This document shows positions 48,558-56,208 of a stretch of 64,000 nucleotides of DNA, one piece after another. A model generated the notes under the pieces. That model was not told the DNA's origin. It made no database searches and saw nothing but the letters and a program-made list of their open reading frames with translations. How positions within the stretch are numbered: position 1 is the stretch's first letter; each line of letters starts with the position of its first letter. This stretch comes from an uncultured Loktanella sp. (GTDB lineage Bacteria > Pseudomonadota > Alphaproteobacteria > Rhodobacterales > Rhodobacteraceae): assembly GCA_937132065.1 (NCBI GenBank), contig CAKZNT010000067.1, positions 1-64,000 on the forward strand, read 5' to 3'. The position numbers and the translations under genes are program-made.

Positions 48558-49903
48558 ATAAAGTCGAACTGGGACACGTCGATGCTGTCCACCGACAGCC
48601 CCATAAACGTGACCGTTCCGTGGTAGGTTCCCGTGGTTTCGCCGTAGACCGAGACAGAAGCACCATCGTCAGTGTCCCAAGTTTCAAGCCGCAGGTCTTC
48701 GGTGCTGCGAATGGCAAAGCTGTCTGTGCCTTGGCTGAAATCGGTAATGTCCACGGTGGTCCCGAAGGTGTTGCGCGTGTCAAAGATGAAGCGGTCCGCC
48801 CCTGAGCCGCCCGTCATCTCGTCGCTCCAGCCTCCACTGATCAACTTATCGTCGCCGCGCCCGCCAGTCAGCACGTTCTGGCCATATCCGCCTTCCAAGC
48901 GGTCATTGCCGCTCCCGCCGCTCAGGTTGTCATCACCATCCCCGCCAAACAGACGGTCGTTGCCTTTGTTCCCGACAAGAATGTCATTGCCGTCCTGACC
49001 TTTGAGGCGATCGTCGCCGCGCCCGCCAAACAGCTTGTCATCACCGATGCCGCCCCACATGCGGTCGTTCTTGCCGCCGCCTTTCAACAGGTCGTCACCG
49101 CCATTCCCCTTGAGCTTGTCGTGGCCGCCACCGCCGACAAGAATGTCATCAAAGGCACGCCCGTGCAGCGTATCCGCGCCAAGCCCGCCTTTGATCTTGG
49201 TGGCTTGATCCACGGCTGTGATGGTTTCTGCGCGCGAGGATCCGCGAATGTAGAACATGTCGCCATCGTCACGCGCCACCCAGCCGCGGGTTGCGCTTGC
49301 GTTGCCATAAAGGTGCTGGAGCGCTGCGACATCCAGCGACCCCAGATCGACCGTGTCACTGTCGTGACGATAAGAGTTGTTGTAGGTCATGACCGTGTGC
49401 TCGATATCATCAAGGCGGTCGCTTAATGTGTATGGGCCTTCGTGTGGATGGCTCAGGCCTGATGCGTGCCCGAGTTCATGCAGCAACAACCGGAACCCGT
49501 CCTGACCGGGTGAAAGATCAGTTGTATTATCAAGAACCAGCACGCCAAAATGGTTAAAGGCATAATCGACCTCGGGAGATGGGTAGTGGGCATAGCCGCC
49601 CCGCCCCGTGCCCTCACCGCGCGCCACATTGATCATCGCCTCGCCGTCAACCTCGACAAAGATGATGCCCGCAACATCAGAGTAAACCTCTGTCGCCTGA
49701 CGAAAGCTGTCTTGCTGGGCGGCGGTAAATGCGAAAAAGCTGGAGCCATCCGTGGCGCTATCTTGGAACCTGTCCAGATCATCGCCCGTGGTAAAGCTAT
49801 AGGTCACCACAACAGGCGTGCCGCGCGAGGCGCCCGCATTCCAGCGAAAATCACCACCCTCTTGATAGGCAAGAATACTATTAATTCCACTCGTCTCTGG
49901 CAC
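48554..49903 (-). CDS. Secreted RTX metalloprotease (matrixin/serralysin-like)
   Basis: The 449-residue protein has a zinc protease domain with [11 protein letters not shown] (142-152) and Met-turn TVMTY (170-174), then at least ten GGxGxDxLx repeats (about 239-374) that bind calcium, and an M10-type C-terminal tail. There is no Sec signal, which fits type I secretion through the C-terminus; no exporter gene is in the window. Start GTG 49903 after AGGAG. The target is unknown. Confidence 0.88.
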   Translation of the reverse strand: MPETSGINSILAYQEGGDFRWNAGASRGTPVVVTYSFTTGDDLDRFQDSATDGSSFFAFTAAQQDSFRQATEVYSDVAGIIFVEVDGEAMINVARGEGTGRGGYAHYPSPEVDYAFNHFGVLVLDNTTDLSPGQDGFRLLLHELGHASGLSHPHEGPYTLSDRLDDIEHTVMTYNNSYRHDSDTVDLGSLDVAALQHLYGNASATRGWVARDDGDMFYIRGSSRAETITAVDQATKIKGGLGADTLHGRAFDDILVGGGGHDKLKGNGGDDLLKGGGKNDRMWGGIGDDKLFGGRGDDRLKGQDGNDILVGNKGNDRLFGGDGDDNLSGGSGNDRLEGGYGQNVLTGGRGDDKLISGGWSDEMTGGSGADRFIFDTRNTFGTTVDITDFSQGTDSFAIRSTEDLRLETWDTDDGASVSVYGETTGTYHGTVTFMGLSVDSIDVSQFDFI

Positions 49904-49987
49904 GATAGACTCCTAAAACTTGATCGTTAAAAATTCAGAAGGAGCCTATCGGCTCAGTGACATCTGGTCAACGATGGGCGCCGGGCA

Positions 49988-50836
49988 TCACCGTCCGGGC
50001 AACTCCCCGCGCTTTTCGCCGCGCCCTTCCCAGTTCTCAAGAGCGGCAACGGCCTCTTCTGCGGTCTCGACGAACTGGAAAAGCTCGAGGTCATCGGCTG
50101 AAATTGTGCCCGCCTCGGCCAGCACCTCCCAGTTGATAATGCCGCGCCAGAAGTCTTCGCCAAAGAGCAGGAACGGCACGCGCGCCATGCGACCCGTCTG
50201 GATCAGAGTGAGGGCTTCGAATGTCTCGTCCAATGTCCCGAACCCGCCAGGAAAGACGCAAATCGCAGAGGCCCGCATCAGGAAATGCATCTTGCGGATC
50301 GCAAAGTAGTGGAAGTTGAAGCAAAGCTCGGGGGTCACATATTCGTTGGGCGCTTGCTCGTGGGGTAACACGATATTGAGGCCAATCGACTTGCCGCCAG
50401 CATCAACCGCGCCGCGGTTGCCTGCCTCCATAACGCCCGGTCCGCCACCCGTGACGACCACGTCCTGCTTGCCGCCACCCTCCATCGACTTGCGGGTCAT
50501 GATCTCGGCAAACTTGCGCGCCTCGTCATAGTATTTGGACAGATCCGCGAGGGTCTTGGTGCGGGCGGTCTCTTTCTTGGCAGGCTCTGGGATACGCGCG
50601 CCGCCAAACATCACGATGGTGCTTTGGATGCCCGCTTCGTCCATCAACAGCTGCGGTTTGAGCAATTCAAGTTGCAAGCGCACGGGGCGCAATTCATCGC
50701 GACACAAGAAATCCTCGTCCGCAAATGCAAGCCGATACTCTGGCGCGCGGGTCTGGGGCGTGTCAGGGACGTTGACCGCTTCCTTGCGGTCCTGATGGCT
50801 GTCGCGGAAAGGATGGCGGCGGTTTTCGTCTTTCAT
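49988..50836 (-). CDS. LOG-family protein (TIGR00730-like)
   Basis: The 282-residue Rossmann-fold protein has TGGGPGVME (129-137) and PGGFGTLDE (196-204), the paired motifs of LOG proteins, which cleave AMP or cytokinin ribotides to free base and ribose phosphate. The long N-terminal region (about 70 residues) is typical of the larger bacterial branch. The precise substrate is not readable. Divergent from dapD; AGAGAG before the start. Confidence 0.87.
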   Translation of the reverse strand: MKDENRRHPFRDSHQDRKEAVNVPDTPQTRAPEYRLAFADEDFLCRDELRPVRLQLELLKPQLLMDEAGIQSTIVMFGGARIPEPAKKETARTKTLADLSKYYDEARKFAEIMTRKSMEGGGKQDVVVTGGGPGVMEAGNRGAVDAGGKSIGLNIVLPHEQAPNEYVTPELCFNFHYFAIRKMHFLMRASAICVFPGGFGTLDETFEALTLIQTGRMARVPFLLFGEDFWRGIINWEVLAEAGTISADDLELFQFVETAEEAVAALENWEGRGEKRGELPGR

Positions 50837-50967
50837 AGTGTCTCTCTTTTTATAGGTTAACCGCACAGTTGCCCGAAACGCATCAAGATGCAAACCGCCC
50901 GCATTGCGCGAAACCCCCTTGCGCAGTATAGGATCGGTTGAATTCATAGCCTGACGGAGCCAGCCAA

Positions 50968-51795
50968 ATGTCCAACGCCGCACTTGAGACCGCCATCGAA
51001 GCCGCATGGGAAGCACGCGACACCATCACCACCGCCACCCAAGGCGAGGTGCGTGACGCGATTGACGAAACGATGAACGCTCTTGATAGCGGCAAGCTTC
51101 GGGTTGCTGAACGCCGCGAGAACGGCGATTGGCACGTGAACCAGTGGGCCAAAAAGGCCGTGCTGTTGTCATTCCGTCTGAACGATATGGAACAGATTTC
51201 AGGCTCCAATGGCGGCAGCACTTGGTGGGACAAAGTGCCGTCAAAATTTGCGGGCTGGGGCGACAACCAATGGCGCGAGGCAGGCTTTCGCGCCGTGCCG
51301 GGGTCGATTGTGCGCCGTTCTGCCTACATCGCGCCAGGCGTGGTTTTGATGCCATCCTTCGTGAACCTTGGCGCCTATGTCGACGAGGGCTCGATGGTTG
51401 ACGGTTGGGCCACGGTTGGCTCTTGCGCGCAGATCGGCAAGAACGTGCATCTGTCGGGTGGCGTTGGCATCGGCGGCGTCCTTGAACCCATGCAAGCGGG
51501 GCCGACAATCATCGAGGACAACTGCTTTATCGGTGCGCGCTCCGAGGTGGTCGAAGGCTGCATCATCCGCGAAGGGTCCGTGCTTGGCATGGGCGTGTTC
51601 ATCGGCCAATCCACCAAGATCGTTGATCGCGAAACAGGCGAAGTCTTCTACGGCGAAGTGCCGCCTTATTCGGTAGTGGTCGCAGGGTCCATGCCATCCA
51701 AGAACGGTATCAACCTCTACTGCGCCGTGATCGTAAAGCGCGTGGACGCCAAGACCCGCTCCAAGACGGGCATCAACGAACTGCTGCGCGACTGA
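50968..51795 (+). CDS. dapD: Tetrahydrodipicolinate N-succinyltransferase
   Basis: DapD transfers succinyl from succinyl-CoA to tetrahydrodipicolinate in lysine/diaminopimelate synthesis. The 275-residue protein shows [18 protein letters not shown], then the left-handed beta-helix (hexapeptide repeats) from [47 protein letters not shown] onwards. Length is typical. Its stop overlaps the next start by one base (TGATG). Succinylase pathway partner dapE is 3.2 kb away. Confidence 0.95.
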   Translation: MSNAALETAIEAAWEARDTITTATQGEVRDAIDETMNALDSGKLRVAERRENGDWHVNQWAKKAVLLSFRLNDMEQISGSNGGSTWWDKVPSKFAGWGDNQWREAGFRAVPGSIVRRSAYIAPGVVLMPSFVNLGAYVDEGSMVDGWATVGSCAQIGKNVHLSGGVGIGGVLEPMQAGPTIIEDNCFIGARSEVVEGCIIREGSVLGMGVFIGQSTKIVDRETGEVFYGEVPPYSVVVAGSMPSKNGINLYCAVIVKRVDAKTRSKTGINELLRD

Positions 51796-52064
51796 TGATC
51801 CTGAGCCGCACCATCGCCCGCAAGCGGATCGCTGCGGGCACAACCCCAAGCTGGTTCGAGGCTTGGGGATTGGTGATGACGGATGCGATCCTGTTTTTCG
51901 GGATCGCGGGGGGCACGGCCCCCTATATCGTCGGCGGATTGGCGCAAAGCAAAGGGGCGTGGGTCTATGCCGCCCTCTTCGCAATCTACTTTGTGCCGAT
52001 GCAGATCGTGCTGATCACCTCTGCGATGTGGGCGGCAAAATCGCGTTGGCGCGACGAAGCCTAG
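51795..52064 (+). CDS. Small membrane protein coupled to dapD
   Basis: The 89-residue protein has a short polar N-terminus and two hydrophobic helices (about 25-50 and 56-80). No known domain was recognised. It starts on the last base of the dapD stop, so it is translated with dapD. It ends by sharing CTAG with the channel gene on the other strand. The role is unknown. Confidence 0.65.
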   Translation: MILSRTIARKRIAAGTTPSWFEAWGLVMTDAILFFGIAGGTAPYIVGGLAQSKGAWVYAALFAIYFVPMQIVLITSAMWAAKSRWRDEA

Positions 52065-53137
52065 CGGCGCACGTAGGCCGGCCCGAACCACTTGATTAAA
52101 AGCTGCTCATAGGTCCCGTCCTCGCGCAGACGCAGCATCGCCTGATCGACATCTTCGCGTAGCTCGCTCCCTGTCGGGAACGCCATGCCATAGTTTTCAG
52201 GGCGGTAAATCCGCTCGAGAAGCTCTGCCTGCCCCTGCCCGCCTTCACGCACGTAATACGCCAAAATCGGACCATCAAAGGCGACCGCATCCAGATCGCC
52301 TGCTTCGAACCCCGCAAACAATGCATCCAGATTATCAAACGCGATCGGTCCGATCCCGCGCTGGTCAAGGAACGCCGCCGAGGTTGACCCCGTGATCGTG
52401 CCGACCTTGCGGCCCTCCAGATCAGAGATGCTCTCGATATTGCTTTGAATGGCATTGACGGTCAGTGCAGCGGTAATTTGCGCCACAAAGATGGACACGA
52501 TGAACAGGCTCGACACCACGAGGATAACCGCGAAAAAGCGACCACCACGACTTTGCGGCACGCGCTCTTCAAAGCCGCCGTTTACAACCAGATTTAGCGC
52601 CCACCAGAACGCAGGAAATCCCGCGTCCTTAGCAGTGCGGTCAAAATACTCCTGATGACGCCGCTCGAAAAGCCACATGAGCATGCCACCACCGAACAGC
52701 AGCACCAACGCCCCCAAAATCGACAGCGCAATCTGGCGGGTAAAGATCGCGCCAAGCACCGCGCTTGCGCCACTTTCTCCGCTTGGCATCATGACCTGAA
52801 TGCCGCTGTCGAAAATGGGTTGGGTAAAGTCCATGACCCGCTCGCGCTCTGCGGTGATCGAGATGTTGGCAATCGCGCCGTCGGCCTCGCCTGCCTGCAC
52901 AGCCTCTAGCATTTCGGCAAAGCTGTCTTTGCGCAAATAACTGATATCAAGGTTTAATTCGGTGGCCACAGCGGCAAGCAGGTCAATGCTAAACCCCGCA
53001 TCCTGCCCGTCGATCTCCATCGAAAACGGGGCGCGGGTCACGGTAGAAATCGTCAGGCTTTCGCGGTCCTGCGCCACGGTTGCGCTCGCAAAAGAAGCCG
53101 CCAAAATGGTGACCAATATCGTAAAAAGTGCCCGCAT
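52061..53137 (-). CDS. Prokaryotic glutamate-receptor-like channel / periplasmic binding protein
   Basis: The 358-residue protein has the layout of GluR0-type channels: signal peptide (1-23), ligand-binding lobe S1 (about 25-125), membrane helix M1 (134-156), a re-entrant loop (172-190), membrane helix M2 (201-224), and lobe S2 (225-358). SITAERERVMDFTQPI keeps the ligand Arg (98). The pore loop reads VVNGGFEERVPQ and lacks TVGYGD, so potassium selectivity is unlikely. It may be a channel or a sensor. Start ATG 53137. Confidence 0.8.
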   Translation of the reverse strand: MRALFTILVTILAASFASATVAQDRESLTISTVTRAPFSMEIDGQDAGFSIDLLAAVATELNLDISYLRKDSFAEMLEAVQAGEADGAIANISITAERERVMDFTQPIFDSGIQVMMPSGESGASAVLGAIFTRQIALSILGALVLLFGGGMLMWLFERRHQEYFDRTAKDAGFPAFWWALNLVVNGGFEERVPQSRGGRFFAVILVVSSLFIVSIFVAQITAALTVNAIQSNIESISDLEGRKVGTITGSTSAAFLDQRGIGPIAFDNLDALFAGFEAGDLDAVAFDGPILAYYVREGGQGQAELLERIYRPENYGMAFPTGSELREDVDQAMLRLREDGTYEQLLIKWFGPAYVRR

Positions 53138-53243
53138 TTTTTGCCCCGTCCCAATGTTGCCGTCTATTTTGTGCGAAACCGACTGACTTGACAAGCAAGC
53201 AACTCCACCGCAACTGCTGTATGACGTAAAGAAAGAACCTGCC

Positions 53244-53585
53244 ATGACCAAAAAGCCAAGTCGCCAAAAAGTGTTTACTCTTCTTGTTGAAGTGGGCCGC
53301 AGCGCGGATGACGGCTTGCCCGAGGGGGCAACAGGCGCCGCATTGATGTGCTACGCCTCTGGCGTGGACGAGGCCGAGGCCGTGCGCGAAACCGTCGCGA
53401 TTCTCAAGCAGGCCGATCTGTCCCCGCTTGACGTCAGCGGCTACGGCACGCTGGAAGAGCGGCTCGCCGAGGGCCACGACATCCCCGACGAGGAACAGAC
53501 GCTAATGCAGCGCGCGCTCGACGAGAATAGCGTGATCGTTGCGCAGATGACCCCCTTCTTTGAGGGCGACGAAAAGCCGGCCTAA
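53244..53585 (+). CDS. Conserved protein of unknown function
   Basis: The 113-residue acidic cytoplasmic protein begins with a basic stretch (MTKKPSRQKVFTLLVEVGRS) and has no membrane or signal segment. VDEAEAVRETVAILKQA looks helical, and the C-terminus is acidic. I do not recognise the family. It is divergent from the channel gene and converges on the Hint gene, sharing CTAA. The start has no strong ribosome site, so the coding call rests on codon quality and length. Confidence 0.6.
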   Translation: MTKKPSRQKVFTLLVEVGRSADDGLPEGATGAALMCYASGVDEAEAVRETVAILKQADLSPLDVSGYGTLEERLAEGHDIPDEEQTLMQRALDENSVIVAQMTPFFEGDEKPA

Positions 53586-54664
53586 GCTGCCCGCAGTTTT
53601 TGTAGCGAGTGGGTCTCATAGGCACGCAGGTGCGGCACGGGCGACATCGCGCGTGACGGCATCAACTCGGCAGGAAGATTGGCCAGAACCGAATGCGCCT
53701 TGAGCGATGGATCAGCGCGCAACCCGGCGATGCTCATCCCCTCGACCGCAAGCCCCGCAATCGAAAGCGGCTCTGCGCAGTCAAGAACGACCTGCCAATA
53801 GTCGTAGGTCATCGGGCGCGCGGCGTAGCGCACCGATAGATTGTCTCGCAAGTCACCAACCGAGAGCGACACGCGCTCTGTGTGAAACAGGTATTCAACC
53901 TCTGGCCCGTTGATCCGCAACTGCTGGTCATGGGCGGCTGTAATGTCGTGACGCAATCCGTGGTAGGGCGCGCGCATTGTCAGCGGCGCAAAGCGGCCAC
54001 GTGCGGGCACGGTCACCTTGCCACACCAGCGCACCTGCGCCGTATCACCAGTCGCCGTCAGCACCATGTGCCCCGCACGCAGACGTGAAACCGGTTGTTC
54101 TCCGGTCGGGGTCTGCACCAAAGTGGCCCCGCTCAGGGTCGGCAAAACGCCAATCGGCATCACGCGGTCGGCAAGCGCCACAAACATCGCATTGCTCGTC
54201 ACCCGACAGTGGCGCGCATCCGACATCATCCGCATGCTATCGCGATACGACAGCGGCAAAGGCGCGCTTAACTCGCTAAAGGTCAAAATCCCGTGCTGTG
54301 CACAATCAAGCGCAAGAACGCCGCGCCGCATCGGGGCATCCCATGTATAGGTGACCGTCACGCTTGTCGCGATTGATACCAGTGATGTGGGCAATGAGAA
54401 CTCGCGCACCTGATCACCCTGCCAGTGGCGCAGCGTCAACACCCCTGTTTCGCTCAGCGTCAGACGCAGCCCCGCCGCCCAAGGATGGGACGACCCGTAG
54501 TCAAGCAACGTCTGCGGACCGCTACGTGGATCTGACGCGAACTCGAGCATCATCGTGCCCTGCGGCACGATCCCGTTGAGGTCAAACGGCCCGCGTTGGG
54601 TCCGCCCGATTCCAACATGGCTAAAGACCCCGTCGCGCCTGTCGCGCAAGCCGATCCAGCTCAT
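53582..54664 (-). CDS. Hint-domain protein with missing nucleophile cysteine
   Basis: The 360-residue protein has a beta-rich, lectin-like N-terminal part (about 1-150) and a Hint-type fold (about 175-290) recognised by LSGATLVQTPTGEQPVSRLR and VLTATGDTAQVRWCGK. Where Hint domains have a nucleophilic Cys there is PTLSG, so self-cleavage is not expected. The block B histidine is kept (His245 in TAAHDQQL). Found in many alphaproteobacteria. A 22-codon ORF overlaps its start by four bases. Confidence 0.72.
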   Translation of the reverse strand: MSWIGLRDRRDGVFSHVGIGRTQRGPFDLNGIVPQGTMMLEFASDPRSGPQTLLDYGSSHPWAAGLRLTLSETGVLTLRHWQGDQVREFSLPTSLVSIATSVTVTYTWDAPMRRGVLALDCAQHGILTFSELSAPLPLSYRDSMRMMSDARHCRVTSNAMFVALADRVMPIGVLPTLSGATLVQTPTGEQPVSRLRAGHMVLTATGDTAQVRWCGKVTVPARGRFAPLTMRAPYHGLRHDITAAHDQQLRINGPEVEYLFHTERVSLSVGDLRDNLSVRYAARPMTYDYWQVVLDCAEPLSIAGLAVEGMSIAGLRADPSLKAHSVLANLPAELMPSRAMSPVPHLRAYETHSLQKLRAA

Positions 54665-54729
54665 TTCTTGTCCGCCAACTGGCGAGAAAACTCTTCTGCT
54701 TCACATACAAACTTTGATCCATAGACCAT
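54661..54729 (-). CDS. Candidate leader ORF of the Hint gene
   Basis: Twenty-two codons (MVYGSKFVCEAEEFSRQLAD and two lysines) run from ATG 54729 to a TGA whose last bases overlap the Hint start (ATGA). GGGG lies eight bases before the start. Coupling to the downstream gene is the main support. No homology was recognised and the peptide may be untranslated. Confidence 0.3.
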   Translation of the reverse strand: MVYGSKFVCEAEEFSRQLADKK

Positions 54730-55017
54730 CGTGACTGCCCCGCGCCCATGAGGACCCAGAACAAGGCAAACCTAATGTCGGGGAAATCTTCCCTTCAACT
54801 ATATGTAGTGGTACAACTGCTCGCACCTTGGCCCATTTTGGGCCTGCCCTGTATTGGGTCATTTATTAATCTCACGTTACGCGATATTCTTGATTGAATA
54901 GAGTGGTTTGCGGCAAACCCGCAGTGATGGACACACAACTGTCACTAGGATGTCACAGCCCGTTTTGCGTGTTAGGGTTGCGCCGCTGCCCGACCGACCA
55001 GACCCGAAGGACCCACC
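54730..55017. other. Noncoding region with repeats upstream of dapE
   Basis: This divergent region holds no gene I can support. It carries two inverted repeats, GGCCCATTTTGGGCC (54830-54844) and GGTTTGCGGCAAACC (54905-54919), and a direct repeat TGTCAC TAGGA TGTCAC (54940-54956). The last two lie about 60-110 bases before dapE and may be operators. A 49-codon ORF (54748-54897) on the plus strand has no support. Confidence 0.5.
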
Positions 55018-56166
55018 ATGACCACCACCACCGACCCCGTTGCACTCACCGCCGCACTTGTGCGTTGCCCCTCTGTCACCCCTGCCGAGGGCGGAGCGCT
55101 GGTTCTGCTCGAGGAAATTCTGAGCGCAGCGGGCTTCACCTGCACCCGTGTTGATCGAGGCGGCATCAGCAACCTTTACGCACGCTGGGGCCGGCAAGGG
55201 GCGAACCGCACATTCGGGTTCAACGGGCACACCGATGTTGTTCCCCTTGGTGACGAGGCCGCATGGACCATGCCCCCCTTTGGCGCAGAGATTAAGGACG
55301 GCTACCTTTACGGGCGCGGGTCCACTGACATGAAATCGGGCGTCGCCGCCTTTGCTGCTGCTGCCATCGACTTTGTCACCAACACACCGCCAGATGGCGC
55401 GGTTGTGCTGGCAATCACGGGCGACGAGGAAGACGTGGCGCTCGACGGCACAGTGGCGCTTCTCGACTGGATGGCTGCCAATAACGAAGCGATGTCGGTA
55501 TGCCTTGTTGGCGAACCAACCTGCCCGAGCGAAATGGGCGAGGCGATGAAGATCGGACGGCGCGGCTCCCTGACGGGCTGGCTTACGGTGACGGGCGTGC
55601 AGGGGCACTCTGCCTATCCGCACCGCGCGATCAATCCACTGCACGCGGGGGCAAAGCTGCTTGACCGACTGGCCTCCCATGATCTCGACAGCGGAACCGA
55701 CCACTTTGACCCGTCCTCGCTTGCGGTTGTCACAATCGACACAGGCAACCCCGCCACCAACGTGATCCCCGCCCAGATGAAAGCCGCCGTAAACATCCGC
55801 TTTAACGATCAGCACACGGGCGCGTCACTCTCGGCATGGCTTCAGGACGAGGCCGATAAAATCGCCGCCGAAACGGGGGTAAAGGCCACGTGGAGCATCA
55901 AGATTTCTGGCGAAAGCTTTATCACGCCGCCCGGTGACCTCTCGTCGCTCATCGCAAACGCGGTGCAACAGGAGACAGGGCGCACGCCCGAGCTATCGAC
56001 ATCTGGGGGCACGTCTGACGCGCGCTTCGTCAAGGATCACTGTCCGGTGGTTGAATTCGGACTTGTGGGCAAAACCATGCACCAAGTGGATGAGCGGGTG
56101 CTTGTTGATCAGATCGGGCAGCTCAAATCCATCTATACGCGGATCCTGACCGACTATTTCGCATAG
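55018..56166 (+). CDS. dapE: Succinyl-diaminopimelate desuccinylase
   Basis: DapE removes succinate from succinyl-diaminopimelate in lysine and cell-wall precursor synthesis. The 382-residue M20 metallopeptidase has His71 and Asp73 (GHTDVVP), Asp104 (GSTDMKSG), and Glu137/Glu138 (GDEED), plus the dimerisation lid. AAGGAC precedes the start. Together with dapD and the DapC-like gene it makes the succinylase route visible. Confidence 0.95.
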   Translation: MTTTTDPVALTAALVRCPSVTPAEGGALVLLEEILSAAGFTCTRVDRGGISNLYARWGRQGANRTFGFNGHTDVVPLGDEAAWTMPPFGAEIKDGYLYGRGSTDMKSGVAAFAAAAIDFVTNTPPDGAVVLAITGDEEDVALDGTVALLDWMAANNEAMSVCLVGEPTCPSEMGEAMKIGRRGSLTGWLTVTGVQGHSAYPHRAINPLHAGAKLLDRLASHDLDSGTDHFDPSSLAVVTIDTGNPATNVIPAQMKAAVNIRFNDQHTGASLSAWLQDEADKIAAETGVKATWSIKISGESFITPPGDLSSLIANAVQQETGRTPELSTSGGTSDARFVKDHCPVVEFGLVGKTMHQVDERVLVDQIGQLKSIYTRILTDYFA

Positions 56167-56208
56167 ATTTACCATGACGGCCCCGCGCCTGCGTGCTAGG
56201 CGGGGGCT

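Noticed and set aside
48840-49190. Short repeated units resembling a CRISPR array
   Set aside because: They are in-frame 27-base calcium-binding repeats of the RTX protease.
54830-54844. GGCCCATTTTGGGCC as a terminator
   Set aside because: The stem is only six pairs and there is no T-run on either strand.
54748-54897. 49-codon plus-strand ORF in the dapE upstream region
   Set aside because: Contains a hydrophobic patch but no ribosome site or recognised family; probably chance.
54877-55815. Long minus-strand open frame opposite dapE
   Set aside because: dapE has intact catalytic motifs on the other strand; the antisense frame is Cys/Gly/Arg-rich noise from GC-rich codons.
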